A stretch of DNA of 64,000 nucleotides from Gp6-AA40 sp036407095 (GTDB taxonomy: Bacteria; Acidobacteriota; Vicinamibacteria; Vicinamibacterales; UBA2999), in NCBI GenBank assembly GCA_036407095.1, contig DASWZV010000168.1, positions 1 to 64,000 of the forward strand, in the 5' to 3' direction. Within the stretch, counting starts at the first letter, position 1, and every line of letters begins with the position of its first letter. Made by a program: the position numbers and the translations under genes. Under the pieces are notes generated by a model. It had not been told where the DNA came from. It did no database searches and saw only the letters and a program-made list of their open reading frames with translations. Positions 42,220-50,395 of this stretch are shown here, one piece after another.

Positions 42220-43032
42220 TCACCGGGTTCGCAGCGGCTCGAGCGCTCCCTGATAGGTCGTCACTTCTCCAGGATTGATCGTCACGTCGAACTGCGACGT
42301 GCGGAAGCCCGGCATCCGTACCTCGATGTAATGCACCCCGGGCGACAAGGCGAGCGGGGCCTGCGTCGGCAGAAACGTATAGACGGTTCCGACCACGACA
42401 CCATCCACCGAGATCTGCGCGTCGGGCGGTGCCACATCGAAGCTCACGCCGCCACACGGAACCGCGGCGTTTTGATCGGTGTCGCACGCGATCGAACCCA
42501 CGTTTGGTCTTCCGGGTACCACCGCTTCTACGTTTGAGTACGTATTGGGTGGCGGGGGCAAGATCGGCTCTGCGTACGGCACTGACGGCGCAAACGGCGA
42601 GCCGTACACCTGCGCGTCGTAGGCAAAGGGATAAATGTAGGGATAGGGATACACCACCGCGTACCCAGGGCGGGGCCCGCGTGAATAGTACCGTCGACCG
42701 TTGGTCGTCACGGATGAGGGATAGGACGACCGATAGGGATACTGCGACGAATATGAGGATGGATACGGAGACTGAAACGGCCGGCTGATGATATCGGGAA
42801 GGAAGGGCCGCGGCGTCTGCGCGTACGGACTGATCGTTGGTCTGGGTTGCGTCACCTGAACGTCGCGAACGATGACCGGCCGCACGCCTTGTTGGACCGG
42901 TGCCGTCGTCGGCGAAGTCGCGTTCGAACCGGATCGAGAACCCTGGTGCTGCCCATCGCCCGCGTACACGGGCATCGCGACGGCGAGAGCCAACAGCATT
43001 GCGCCAGATCTGAAACAGGGATGGGCTTGCAT
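42220..43032 (-). CDS. Exported PEGA-domain protein with Tyr/Pro/Ser-rich linker
   Basis: This 270-residue protein has a signal peptide (AMLLALAVAMPVYA), then a long Ser/Tyr/Pro-rich linker (residues 60-175), and a C-terminal PEGA-like beta domain (SFDVAPPDAQISVDGVVVG, PGVHYIEVRMPG). PEGA domains are thought to act in the envelope or S-layer. The ATG has GGAGG at 5 bases. It may belong with the other PEGA and surface-type proteins just downstream in this region. Confidence 0.75.
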   Translation of the reverse strand: MQAHPCFRSGAMLLALAVAMPVYAGDGQHQGSRSGSNATSPTTAPVQQGVRPVIVRDVQVTQPRPTISPYAQTPRPFLPDIISRPFQSPYPSSYSSQYPYRSSYPSSVTTNGRRYYSRGPRPGYAVVYPYPYIYPFAYDAQVYGSPFAPSVPYAEPILPPPPNTYSNVEAVVPGRPNVGSIACDTDQNAAVPCGGVSFDVAPPDAQISVDGVVVGTVYTFLPTQAPLALSPGVHYIEVRMPGFRTSQFDVTINPGEVTTYQGALEPLRTR

Positions 43033-43180
43033 GACGTCCTCCGCCCTCGATACCACGCAGTCCCGAGGTGTCACCCACCGGGAACACGTGATTCCGATTA
43101 TGAACGAAGGAGCAACGGTCCTGCCACCGCGCACGCCTCACGCGGTGGCTGGATTTCCTGTGTAGAGTCGATCTTTGGAA

Positions 43181-43220
43181 CCCGGCTGTCGCCGGGGAGA
43201 GGCGGGTCCTCAGACCCGCC
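43181..43220. repeat. Two adjacent GC hairpins between genes
   Basis: CCCGGC, TGTC, GCCGGG (43181-43196) and GGCGGGTC, CTCA, GACCCGCC (43201-43220), with GTAGAG shortly upstream at 43162. They resemble the GTAG REP pairs in layout. Confidence 0.5.
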
Positions 43221-43238
43221 GGCATCAACCGTAGACGG

Positions 43239-44366
43239 TCACCAGTAGATCGTCACCGTGTTCGAGCAGACGGTACCACTCGGGTCGCAGATTTTGTAGT
43301 TGTAGGTCCCTGAGCTCCGAATCGAATCCGTGAAGGATCCGTCGTTCGAGGTTCTCGTAATCCGCAGGCCGTTGCGATAGACGTACACGCTCGACCACGG
43401 AGCCTTCGTCCACACGAGGGACACACTCCTCTTCCACCTGAACGAGCCCCCGACCTCAGCAGAGAGGACGACAGACGTCGACACGACCGGCGGCGTATAG
43501 GTGACCGACAGCAGGTCCGTTCCGATGTTGCCGGCCGCATCGCGGGCGCTGACGGTGATGTTGTTCGTGCCACCCTGGAGCGCGACCGACGCAATCGACC
43601 AGTTTGCCGTACCCGACGCCATTCCGTTTCCACCGCGATCGTTGACCCAGCTCACCTGCGTCACACCAACGTTATCTGCGCCGGTGCCTGAGAGCGAAAT
43701 CGCTGGTGAGCTGCTCGTGAAGCTCGACCCCGTCGTAGGCGTCATGATGTTAACGCTCGGAGCCGTCGTATCAGGCGGCGGCACAGTCGGCGGTGCGGGC
43801 GCGGCAGCCATGGTCCAGTTGAAAATCTGTGAAGCGGTCAGGATGCCGTCCGATACGTTCGCGTTCACTGAGTACGTGCCGGCTGTCGTGCCAGCGCCGG
43901 AGATGAATCCTGTGCTCGCGCTCAACGTGAGACCGGCGGGAAGATTCGTCGCAGAGTAGGTCACGGCCTGACCGTCAGGATCGCTGCCGACCAACTGCAA
44001 CGAGACCGACTGGCCAACCGTGGCCGACTGCGGTCCCGGATTGGACAGCGCGGGGTACCGATTGCTGGCGCCGCAGACCTCCCCCGACTTCGTACTCTCT
44101 CCCACCGAGCTGTACGCTGCGACAGCGAAGCAATATCGTTGACCGGCGGTGGCACCCGAAAACGTGAACGTCGTTGCACCACCGACATCAAAGCGTTGCG
44201 TGTAGGTGCCGGACGTCACGCCGACGTAGACCGCATAGCCGGAGACAGGGTCCGTGTTGGCGTCCCAGGCGAGGTTCAGCGAATCGGCAAATGCAGGCTG
44301 GGTGAGCAGCCAACCCATCGCTACAAAACAGACACTTCGTGCACAGAGACGAATGCGCTGGGTCAT
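43239..44366 (-). CDS. Secreted multi-domain Ig/FN3-like protein
   Basis: After a signal peptide (VCFVAMGWLLTQPAFA), this 375-residue protein has three beta modules. The first is a fibronectin III-like module (residues 25-115, LAWDANTDPVSGYAVYVG). The second is a putative Ig module (115-200, VTYSATNLPAGLTLSASTG). The third is a Big/Ig-like module (215-300, ISLSGTGADNVGVTQVSW, VSARDAAGNIGTD). A further beta end-region follows (residues 310-375). Such proteins are adhesins or wall-associated. The start was moved to the ATG at 44366 because the signal peptide begins there. Confidence 0.75.
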   Translation of the reverse strand: MTQRIRLCARSVCFVAMGWLLTQPAFADSLNLAWDANTDPVSGYAVYVGVTSGTYTQRFDVGGATTFTFSGATAGQRYCFAVAAYSSVGESTKSGEVCGASNRYPALSNPGPQSATVGQSVSLQLVGSDPDGQAVTYSATNLPAGLTLSASTGFISGAGTTAGTYSVNANVSDGILTASQIFNWTMAAAPAPPTVPPPDTTAPSVNIMTPTTGSSFTSSSPAISLSGTGADNVGVTQVSWVNDRGGNGMASGTANWSIASVALQGGTNNITVSARDAAGNIGTDLLSVTYTPPVVSTSVVLSAEVGGSFRWKRSVSLVWTKAPWSSVYVYRNGLRITRTSNDGSFTDSIRSSGTYNYKICDPSGTVCSNTVTIYW

Positions 44367-44553
44367 AGCTTGTGTGAAGGGGAGGCGCCTGGGAGGGTTG
44401 CGTGTCCCTAGGGTTTTCACCGTGCAAGAACTCGACCGTGAGCTCGTCAGGGCAACCCGAGAATTTTGCGAGAACTTCTCAGGGAATGTATTTCGCCCAA
44501 TAAATGAGCACGGATGATTTCGTGACGGTGCTGGCGATTATGCCCGGCAGTTT

Positions 44554-45477
44554 TTACTGACCGGCGGGAACCAGCGAAATCTGTATGCGCTTCAGGAAGC
44601 GTACAGGCATACCGTCCACCGTTGCGGGTCGGTATTGCCAGGTGCGAGCGGCAGTCGTCGCCATTCGATCGTATGTCGGGTTCACAGATACTCGCATCAT
44701 GGCGGATTCGACGGCACCGCTGTCGTCGATCACAAGCTCGAGCACACCAAGCTTGGGTACCGCGACTTTTCCAGGATATAGAGGGATCTCTTGCCTGAGC
44801 GGCATCGGAGGTACGACGTTGCGATCCGCAACGCTGTAGAGCTTCGGCGGCTGCGGCACCACCGTCAGTGGAGGAGGCACTTCTACGCGCGCAGCCGGTG
44901 GCGGCGGTGGTGCCGCCAGCGCTTTCGCCGCTTTCGAGCTGAGCTCGTAGAAACCGACCGCGAGCGTCTTCATGTCCGAGAGTGGCGACTGTGACGCGGC
45001 CACTGCGATGTCGGGATCGCCGAGCCCGTCGAGCATTTCTTTGAAGCCGACCGACGCAACCGTGAAGTCGTCGCGGTCGTAGGCTGCTTTGGAATCCGCG
45101 TACTTCTGCGCGAGGATCACGGGCAGGATGCGCTTCCGCGCGTCCGTGATCGCCGTCCGCATGCGCGGCGGGATGTCATCGACGGGCGGATGGAAGAGCG
45201 GATCCTGCGTCACGAGCTGCTCGATCGCTTTATCCGCCTCGGCGCGCCGGTTCGTCGCCAGCAGGCACAACGAGCGATAGAGCGCGATGGAGCGGCGATC
45301 CTCGCGGGTGTTGCCGGTCGTCGTCATCAGGTTGTTCAACATCGTGAGCGCGAGGTCGTATTCCGCCGATGCGTAGAGGTGACGCGCGGCCTCGAGCGAT
45401 TCCTGTGCTTTGACAGGCAATGCCAGCAGCAGTACAGCCGCGACGGTGCAGACCACCGCGGAATGATTGATCCGCAT
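44554..45477 (-). CDS. Exported protein with TPR-like region and TonB C-terminal domain
   Basis: This 307-residue protein has a signal peptide (AAVLLLALPVKAQ) rather than the usual TonB membrane anchor. Residues 30-190 are helical and repeat-like (ARHLYASAEYDLALTMLNNL). A Pro-rich linker (PPPPPAARVEVPPP) follows, and the end has a TonB-C fold (VLELVIDDSGAVESAMM, WQYRPATVDGMPV). It may link inner and outer membrane functions or simply use the fold for binding. It starts 2 bases before the pseudokinase gene's stop. Confidence 0.78.
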   Translation of the reverse strand: MRINHSAVVCTVAAVLLLALPVKAQESLEAARHLYASAEYDLALTMLNNLMTTTGNTREDRRSIALYRSLCLLATNRRAEADKAIEQLVTQDPLFHPPVDDIPPRMRTAITDARKRILPVILAQKYADSKAAYDRDDFTVASVGFKEMLDGLGDPDIAVAASQSPLSDMKTLAVGFYELSSKAAKALAAPPPPPAARVEVPPPLTVVPQPPKLYSVADRNVVPPMPLRQEIPLYPGKVAVPKLGVLELVIDDSGAVESAMMRVSVNPTYDRMATTAARTWQYRPATVDGMPVRFLKRIQISLVPAGQ

Positions 45478-45479
45478 GG

Positions 45480-47630
45480 CTACTTCTTCGTCATGTCAAC
45501 CGTGACCTTCGAAGGCGCTCCGAGCGTGACGGTCGTCACCACGCGCTTCTCGCCGAGCTCGGGATGACGGAAGACGACTTCATGAGGACCGATCGTCAGC
45601 GAGACGCTGCCGATCGGCGTTTCACCGATGCGTTCGCCGTCGACCCAGGCCTCGGCCCAAGGGAGGGCGTTGAGCGCCACAGCAACCTTCGGTATGTCGA
45701 GCTTCAGCGTCGACACTTGACCCGGCGACACGTTGATGACACGCGTCATCTTGAAGCCAAGCGTCTCGTTCACGATCTCGAGGTCGTGACGCCCGACCGG
45801 CACCATGATGCGATCGGTCTGGCTGCTGCCGAGCAGACGCTGGTTCTCATAGAGCTGTACATCGACCGGGGCATTCACGGCGATCCACCCGGACGCACCC
45901 GCGCCGCGCGCTGCGGTGAGCGGCACCATGAGCGATGCGGTCGCGCCGGCTTCGATGTTCACCTTCTGCGTCACCGAACCGAGCTCGTTCTCGAGCACCA
46001 CCGTGTGCTGGCCGGGTGCAAGCCCCTCGGCGGTCAGCGGGCTCTTTCCGAGCGTGTGTCCATCGACCGAGACCTGCGCGCCGGCGGGGTCTGTGCGAAT
46101 CTGCAGCTCGCCGAACGCCGACACTGTGTGTGGAAGGTCGATGAACTGTGAGACCTGCCCGCCGGGCGTGATCGTGATGGGGACCGATCGCACGTCGCCT
46201 TCAGTCACGAGCTCCAGCGAGTGTCGCCCCGGCTCGAGCGCAATGCTCAACGGCGTGGCGCCGCGCTGTTTGCCGTCGATCACGACCGACACGCCCGGAG
46301 GGTTGGTCTGCACGGCCAATGTCCCCATCGCCGCCGGTTGCTCGGCCGGCATCAAGAACTTGCGCGCGGCAATCGTGCCGCCCGAAGTCAGCGCAACGAG
46401 CGCGAGCGCCGCAGCGATCAATCGACTGCGTGGTAATCCTGCGCTCTTCTCCATATCGCGGTCGACCTCCTCTGACTCGTTGTAATCGAACGAATACTCC
46501 TCCTCTCGAACAGGCGATGTCGCTGTCGAGGCAGGGGGATCGGGTCGGGGCATGACGGGGCGATGCGGCGCCACCGGCGGTGCCGGCGCTGCGACAGGCG
46601 TCGTCACAGGCGGCGCAGCAGGCAATGGCGTCGCCACGTTATATGCCGTCGCAACCGTCTGCGCCGGCGGGGCCGAACGCGGCACGGCCGTTGGCCGCGG
46701 CGGCATCGGCGCGCTCGACAGCGCGCCCGCCTTCATCGCGACGGTCGGCTGATACCGCTTCAAGAACGACTCGAGCGCCGCGACTTCGCCAAGCGGATTG
46801 CTGTACCGCAGCACGCGATCGAGCTCCGCCCACGCCTCGACGGCGGACGGAAACGGGTTGCGCGGATCGAGTTGGAGCGATCGCGCCAGCCACTCGCGCA
46901 GCGGCACCGGCAGCGGCTCCATCTTGCCACTCGCGCCCGGCGCCCACGTGCCATTGATCATCTCGCCGATGCGCATCGGGTACTCGTCAACCGCGATCGC
47001 GCGGCCGATGAGCAGCGCCAAGGCCACAGCGCCGACCTGCGTGATGTCCATACGGCGATCGAACTGCCCCGTGCCGTTCTTGGGCATCGCGACACGAAGC
47101 TCTTTCCAGTACTGCTCGCAGGAGTAGTGCAGCTGCTCAATCGAGGCGCCCAGCACCTGCTCGACGATCACGACGCGCGCGTTCGGCGTCACGATGATCC
47201 GCTCGGGCGCGATCGCACCGTGCCACAACTCCGGTTTCTTGTGCAGCTGCGCGACAGCGCTGACCACCTGACGAATCAGACAGAGCGCAGCATCCGTTTC
47301 GACCGGCAGCCGATAGGTCTCTGCCTGCGCCAGGATCTCGGAGAGCCGGTGACCCCGGACGTGATCCGAGATGAGCGCCAGCGTCGCGCCACCCTTGCCC
47401 AGGCGCTCGACGGCGCGGACGCGGGCGAAGTACTCCGACTGAAAACTGGAGAAACGCCCGGCGCGGTCGCGCAGGGCGTATTCGAACGACCAGACCGATG
47501 CCAGGTCATCACGAAACGCGAGCACCTCGAGTGGCTCCTGAGCCACACTGAGAGCGTGACGGCGCTGCCCGAAGCCGTCTTCGAATGTGACCGGTGCGGA
47601 AGCCGGGGGACGTGCGACTGCAGGATCCAT
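45480..47630 (-). CDS. Pseudokinase with a membrane helix and four PEGA domains
   Basis: Residues 40-300 of this 716-residue protein fold like a Hanks kinase, but the catalytic loop reads HGAIAPERI in place of HRDLKPEN (residues 137-145) and the DFG is missing (VEQ). It should not phosphorylate. A Pro/Ala linker (310-395) precedes one membrane helix (LIAAALALVALTSGG) and then four PEGA repeats (e.g. VQTNPPGVSVVIDGKQRG, IRTDPAGAQVSVDGHTLG). It is probably an inner-membrane sensor or scaffold with external PEGA domains. A TonB-C protein follows after 2 bases. Confidence 0.85.
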   Translation of the reverse strand: MDPAVARPPASAPVTFEDGFGQRRHALSVAQEPLEVLAFRDDLASVWSFEYALRDRAGRFSSFQSEYFARVRAVERLGKGGATLALISDHVRGHRLSEILAQAETYRLPVETDAALCLIRQVVSAVAQLHKKPELWHGAIAPERIIVTPNARVVIVEQVLGASIEQLHYSCEQYWKELRVAMPKNGTGQFDRRMDITQVGAVALALLIGRAIAVDEYPMRIGEMINGTWAPGASGKMEPLPVPLREWLARSLQLDPRNPFPSAVEAWAELDRVLRYSNPLGEVAALESFLKRYQPTVAMKAGALSSAPMPPRPTAVPRSAPPAQTVATAYNVATPLPAAPPVTTPVAAPAPPVAPHRPVMPRPDPPASTATSPVREEEYSFDYNESEEVDRDMEKSAGLPRSRLIAAALALVALTSGGTIAARKFLMPAEQPAAMGTLAVQTNPPGVSVVIDGKQRGATPLSIALEPGRHSLELVTEGDVRSVPITITPGGQVSQFIDLPHTVSAFGELQIRTDPAGAQVSVDGHTLGKSPLTAEGLAPGQHTVVLENELGSVTQKVNIEAGATASLMVPLTAARGAGASGWIAVNAPVDVQLYENQRLLGSSQTDRIMVPVGRHDLEIVNETLGFKMTRVINVSPGQVSTLKLDIPKVAVALNALPWAEAWVDGERIGETPIGSVSLTIGPHEVVFRHPELGEKRVVTTVTLGAPSKVTVDMTKK

Positions 47631-47827
47631 GACCCGAGCGCTGACGGGCGGAAAGTGCCAGCTTCGTGCCGATGAATCGAGACGGTGTACTTAGGGAGAG
47701 AATCCGTCGAAACCGGAGCAATTCGGGCAAAAATCGCGCACTCCCCCGCAAGGGATCGCAACGACTGCTCGCCGGCCCCGATTACGAGACGGTCGTCTGC
47801 CTTACAGATTCCGTGACCGGGGAGCAG

Positions 47828-47954
47828 CTCAAAACTCAAAATTCAGACCTCGAAACCACCGCGGCGCGGGGACGCTTGCGTTTTTGAGTTTCGAGTTTGC
47901 TTTTTGAGTTTTGAGTCGGCTTGTCGAGTTGGAGGTCGTGCGTTTCGAGTTGAG
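47828..47954. repeat. Heptad-arm palindrome (CTCAAAA words)
   Basis: The left arm (47828-47857) has CTCAAAACTCAAAATTC and CTCGAAACC. The longer right arm (47881-47954) has the inverse words TTTTTGAGTTTCGAG, TTTTTGAGTTTTGAG and TCGAGTT. A GC-rich loop separates them. The right arm ends 3 bases before the SDR stop codon (TAA, 47957-47959). The rest of the 326-base gap (47631-47956) holds nothing that I recognise. Confidence 0.75.
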
Positions 47955-47956
47955 AC

Positions 47957-48772
47957 TTACGCCGGCCTCGCGTTCACGTTCAGACCACCGTCGAGGATGA
48001 TCTTTGCGCCGTTGAAGTACCGTCCACGGTCGGACGCCACGAACACCACGGTATCCGCGACTTCGCTCATCGTTGCCCAGCGGCCCGCCAGGATCCCCAT
48101 CCGTTTGCAGAAGCCCGCGACGAACTCGGCCTTCGTCACGTTCTGCTGCTTCGCCATGTTCTCGGCCCAGGCCTCACGACCCTCGGTCCCCACCAGCCCC
48201 GGCACGATCGTATTGACGGTGATCCGCTGACCGGCGAGATCCGTGGCCAGATAACCAGTTGCCTGGTTCATGGCCGCGTTGTTGAGACCATGGGTCAGCG
48301 CCGGCGCCCACACGATCGTCGACGCGGTACCGCTGATGTTGATGATCCGGCCGGACCCGTCGTCCGGCATCAACGGCAGGAACGCACGCGTGACGCGAAG
48401 GGCCCCGAGAATCTTGTTGTCGAGATCGGCGATCCAATCGGCATCCGGCCACAGAATCTGACGGTCCATCCGCCGCATCGGCCCGCCCGCGTTGTTGACG
48501 ACGATGTGGACCGCGCCGAAGGCCTCCTTGGCGGCAGCGGCGCTGGCATCAATCTGATCCGCCCTGGTGATGTCGGCACCGACCGGCAGCACGCGCACAC
48601 CGGTGTCCTGCTGAATCTTCGCCGCGGTCGCTTCCAGTTGTTCCCTGCCTCTCGCGATCAGAACGAGGTTGACCCCTTCCGCCGCGAGCCCCGTGGCGAT
48701 CGCGCGACCGATTCCCTTGCTGCCACCTGTGATGACCGCCGTCCTGCCTTTGAGTCCGAGCTCCATCGACAC
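47957..48772 (-). CDS. SDR-family protein lacking the catalytic Tyr and Lys
   Basis: This 271-residue protein has the SDR Rossmann fold: TGGSKGIGRA (cofactor loop), NNAGGPMRR, and the C-terminal IILDGGLNVN end. The active-site YxxxK reads HGLNN (residues 161-165), so both Tyr and Lys are replaced; Ser147 remains. It may bind NAD(P) without standard catalysis, or use a different mechanism. The GTG at 48772 has AAGGAG at 7 bases and is a better start than the ATG two codons later. Confidence 0.85.
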   Translation of the reverse strand: MSMELGLKGRTAVITGGSKGIGRAIATGLAAEGVNLVLIARGREQLEATAAKIQQDTGVRVLPVGADITRADQIDASAAAAKEAFGAVHIVVNNAGGPMRRMDRQILWPDADWIADLDNKILGALRVTRAFLPLMPDDGSGRIINISGTASTIVWAPALTHGLNNAAMNQATGYLATDLAGQRITVNTIVPGLVGTEGREAWAENMAKQQNVTKAEFVAGFCKRMGILAGRWATMSEVADTVVFVASDRGRYFNGAKIILDGGLNVNARPA

Positions 48773-48828
48773 GATACGTCTCCTTCGCTGAGAAGGGCCC
48801 GATCTTACTGCCCCGCCAGCGCCACGCC

Positions 48829-48834
48829 TATACT
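48829..48834 (+). promoter_or_regulatory. TATACT -10 box of the DUF6526 gene
   Basis: TATACT would give a transcript starting near 48841, with a 27-base leader containing GAAGGAG before the ATG at 48868. No clear -35 is seen. Confidence 0.35.
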
Positions 48835-48867
48835 GATCAGTCCTCACGAAAGCGAAGGAGCCGCCGC

Positions 48868-49299
48868 ATGGCCGAGCAGTCTTATGCCACGCACCGTCAA
48901 TTGGTGCCGATGTACCACGTGGTGCTTGCGTTACTGATCCTCGCCACGCTCATAGGGTCGATCGTCAACCTGGTGAGATCCGTCGGCTCACCGGGGCTGT
49001 ACAGCGCGTCCCTGATCGTGGCGCTCAGCATCGCCAGCACGCTGTTGTATGTGTTCTGTCGTTCGTTCGCGCTCAAGGCACAGGATCGAGCGATTCGCGC
49101 GGAGGAGCAGCTTCGGCACTATGTCCTGACCGGCACGCTGCTGGACAGCCGGCTCACGGTGAAACAGATCGTCGGCCTGCGGTTCGCATGCGATGCCGAG
49201 TTCGCCGCGTTGGCCAGACGGGCCGCCGAGGAGCGCCTCTCGCCAGAGGCGATCAAGAAGGCGGTCGCCACCTGGAGGCCGGATACTTACAGAGCGTAG
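48868..49299 (+). CDS. DUF6526 family membrane protein
   Basis: This 143-residue protein opens with SYATHRQLVPMYHVVLALLI, typical of DUF6526. It has two membrane helices (residues 15-35 and 45-65) and a cytoplasmic helical end (ALKAQDRAIRAEEQLRHYVL). Function is unknown. The Shine-Dalgarno site is GAAGGAG. The stop codon TAG is the first three bases of a heptad palindrome. Confidence 0.75.
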   Translation: MAEQSYATHRQLVPMYHVVLALLILATLIGSIVNLVRSVGSPGLYSASLIVALSIASTLLYVFCRSFALKAQDRAIRAEEQLRHYVLTGTLLDSRLTVKQIVGLRFACDAEFAALARRAAEERLSPEAIKKAVATWRPDTYRA

Positions 49300-49404
49300 G
49301 AATCAGGATGCAGGAATCAGGAATCAGTAGGAATCAGGCCCACGCCAGCATCCTGCTTCCTGCTGATTCCTGCCTGATTCCTGATTCCTGCTTCCTGATT
49401 CCTA
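49297..49404. repeat. Heptad-arm palindrome whose ends are the stop codons of both flanking genes
   Basis: The left arm (49297-49338) reads TAGGAATCAGGATGC, then AGGAATC words. The right arm (about 49350-49404) read from the minus strand is TAGGAATCAGGAAGC, then AGGAATC words. The first TAG on each strand is the stop codon of the gene on that strand (DUF6526 and STAS). The loop is CCCACGCCAGCAT. Confidence 0.85.
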
Positions 49405-49728
49405 GTACTGTCCAACCTCGCTGGGTTCGTAGATCTCGAATACGAACAGCAGACGAGTAACGGTCAGCAACTGCTTGTTGCGGCCGGTCACGTTCATCAG
49501 CTTGAGATCGCCTCCGGCATTCCGGGCGGACACGTACCCCTGCACGATCCGTCCGAGGCCGCAACTGTCGATGTACGGCACGCACGTCAGGTCGAGCACC
49601 AGCTGCTTTCGTCCGGCCTCGATCTGCCGGCGAACGGCCTCACGGAGATCGTTCTCCGTTTCCACCGTGATCCGTCCCCGCGGCTCGAGAATGACGACCC
49701 CTGGTCGGAAGTGTTCGATGACCTGCAC
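49402..49728 (-). CDS. STAS-domain anti-sigma-factor-antagonist-like protein
   Basis: This 108-residue single STAS domain has ILEPRGRITVE, LVLDLTCVPYIDSCGLGRIV and LKLMNVTGRNKQLL. The serine in YIDSCG is at the position phosphorylated in SpoIIAA-type proteins. No anti-sigma kinase is adjacent. The GTG start has GGGGGAG at 7 bases; longer frames up to 49932 overlap the next gene's promoter and lack family similarity. The stop codon belongs to the heptad palindrome. Confidence 0.85.
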   Translation of the reverse strand: MQVIEHFRPGVVILEPRGRITVETENDLREAVRRQIEAGRKQLVLDLTCVPYIDSCGLGRIVQGYVSARNAGGDLKLMNVTGRNKQLLTVTRLLFVFEIYEPSEVGQY

Positions 49729-49912
49729 AGGAAATCTCCCCCCGCTCTTGGTAACGAAGGCCGGCCACGAAGCGAACACGGGCGATGGTACTGCGGGGGT
49801 TGTGGTGCGTGATATGACAAAGCGCCCATCCGAGCTGAGCCAGAAAGATCGCTCCGTTCCTCCGTTGATCTTTGTGGCCAACCGGCTGGATCGGCCACAA
49901 TGGACGTAACTC

Positions 49913-50389
49913 GTGGCTGACCTTCCAATCACCTCAATGGGCGCAGCCGTACTCGGTGCGCTGGCCGTCCTCGTCTGGCGTATTCATGAGTCGCGGCGTG
50001 CCGTGTCGATCAAGAGCCTGGTCATCCCGCCGCTCGGGATGAGCACCGGCTTTTCCATGTTCGTAGTGCCCGCATTCCGCATCCCGTGGCTCTGGGGCGT
50101 CGGCGCATTCGTGCTCGGCGCGGCAGTGTTTGCGTATCCTCTGGTGTCCTCCCCGCAGCTCACGCGCGAAGGTGACCGTGTGATGATGCGCCGCCCGAAG
50201 TGGTTCATCATCGTTCTGCTCGCGCTTGCCGCAGTGCGATTGGCGCTTCGTGAATATGTCAGCGCCGTCATCTCGGTGCAGCAGACCGCGGGACTCTTCT
50301 TCGTGCTCGCCTTCGGCATGATCGTGCGATGGCGGACGACGCTCCTCGTCGAATACCACCGGCTCCTCCGCCGCGCCGCGCCCGCGTAA
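49913..50389 (+). CDS. CcdC-like multi-pass membrane protein
   Basis: This 158-residue protein has about five membrane helices. SRRAVSIKSLVIPPLGMSTG and the FVVPAFRIPW segment resemble the CcdC (DUF1453) family, linked to cytochrome c biogenesis in Bacillus. That role is not shown here, because no other ccd or ccm genes are adjacent. The GTG start lies near the STAS gene's 5' side; the esterase-like gene follows after 6 bases. Confidence 0.75.
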   Translation: MADLPITSMGAAVLGALAVLVWRIHESRRAVSIKSLVIPPLGMSTGFSMFVVPAFRIPWLWGVGAFVLGAAVFAYPLVSSPQLTREGDRVMMRRPKWFIIVLLALAAVRLALREYVSAVISVQQTAGLFFVLAFGMIVRWRTTLLVEYHRLLRRAAPA

Positions 50390-50395
50390 GCCGCG

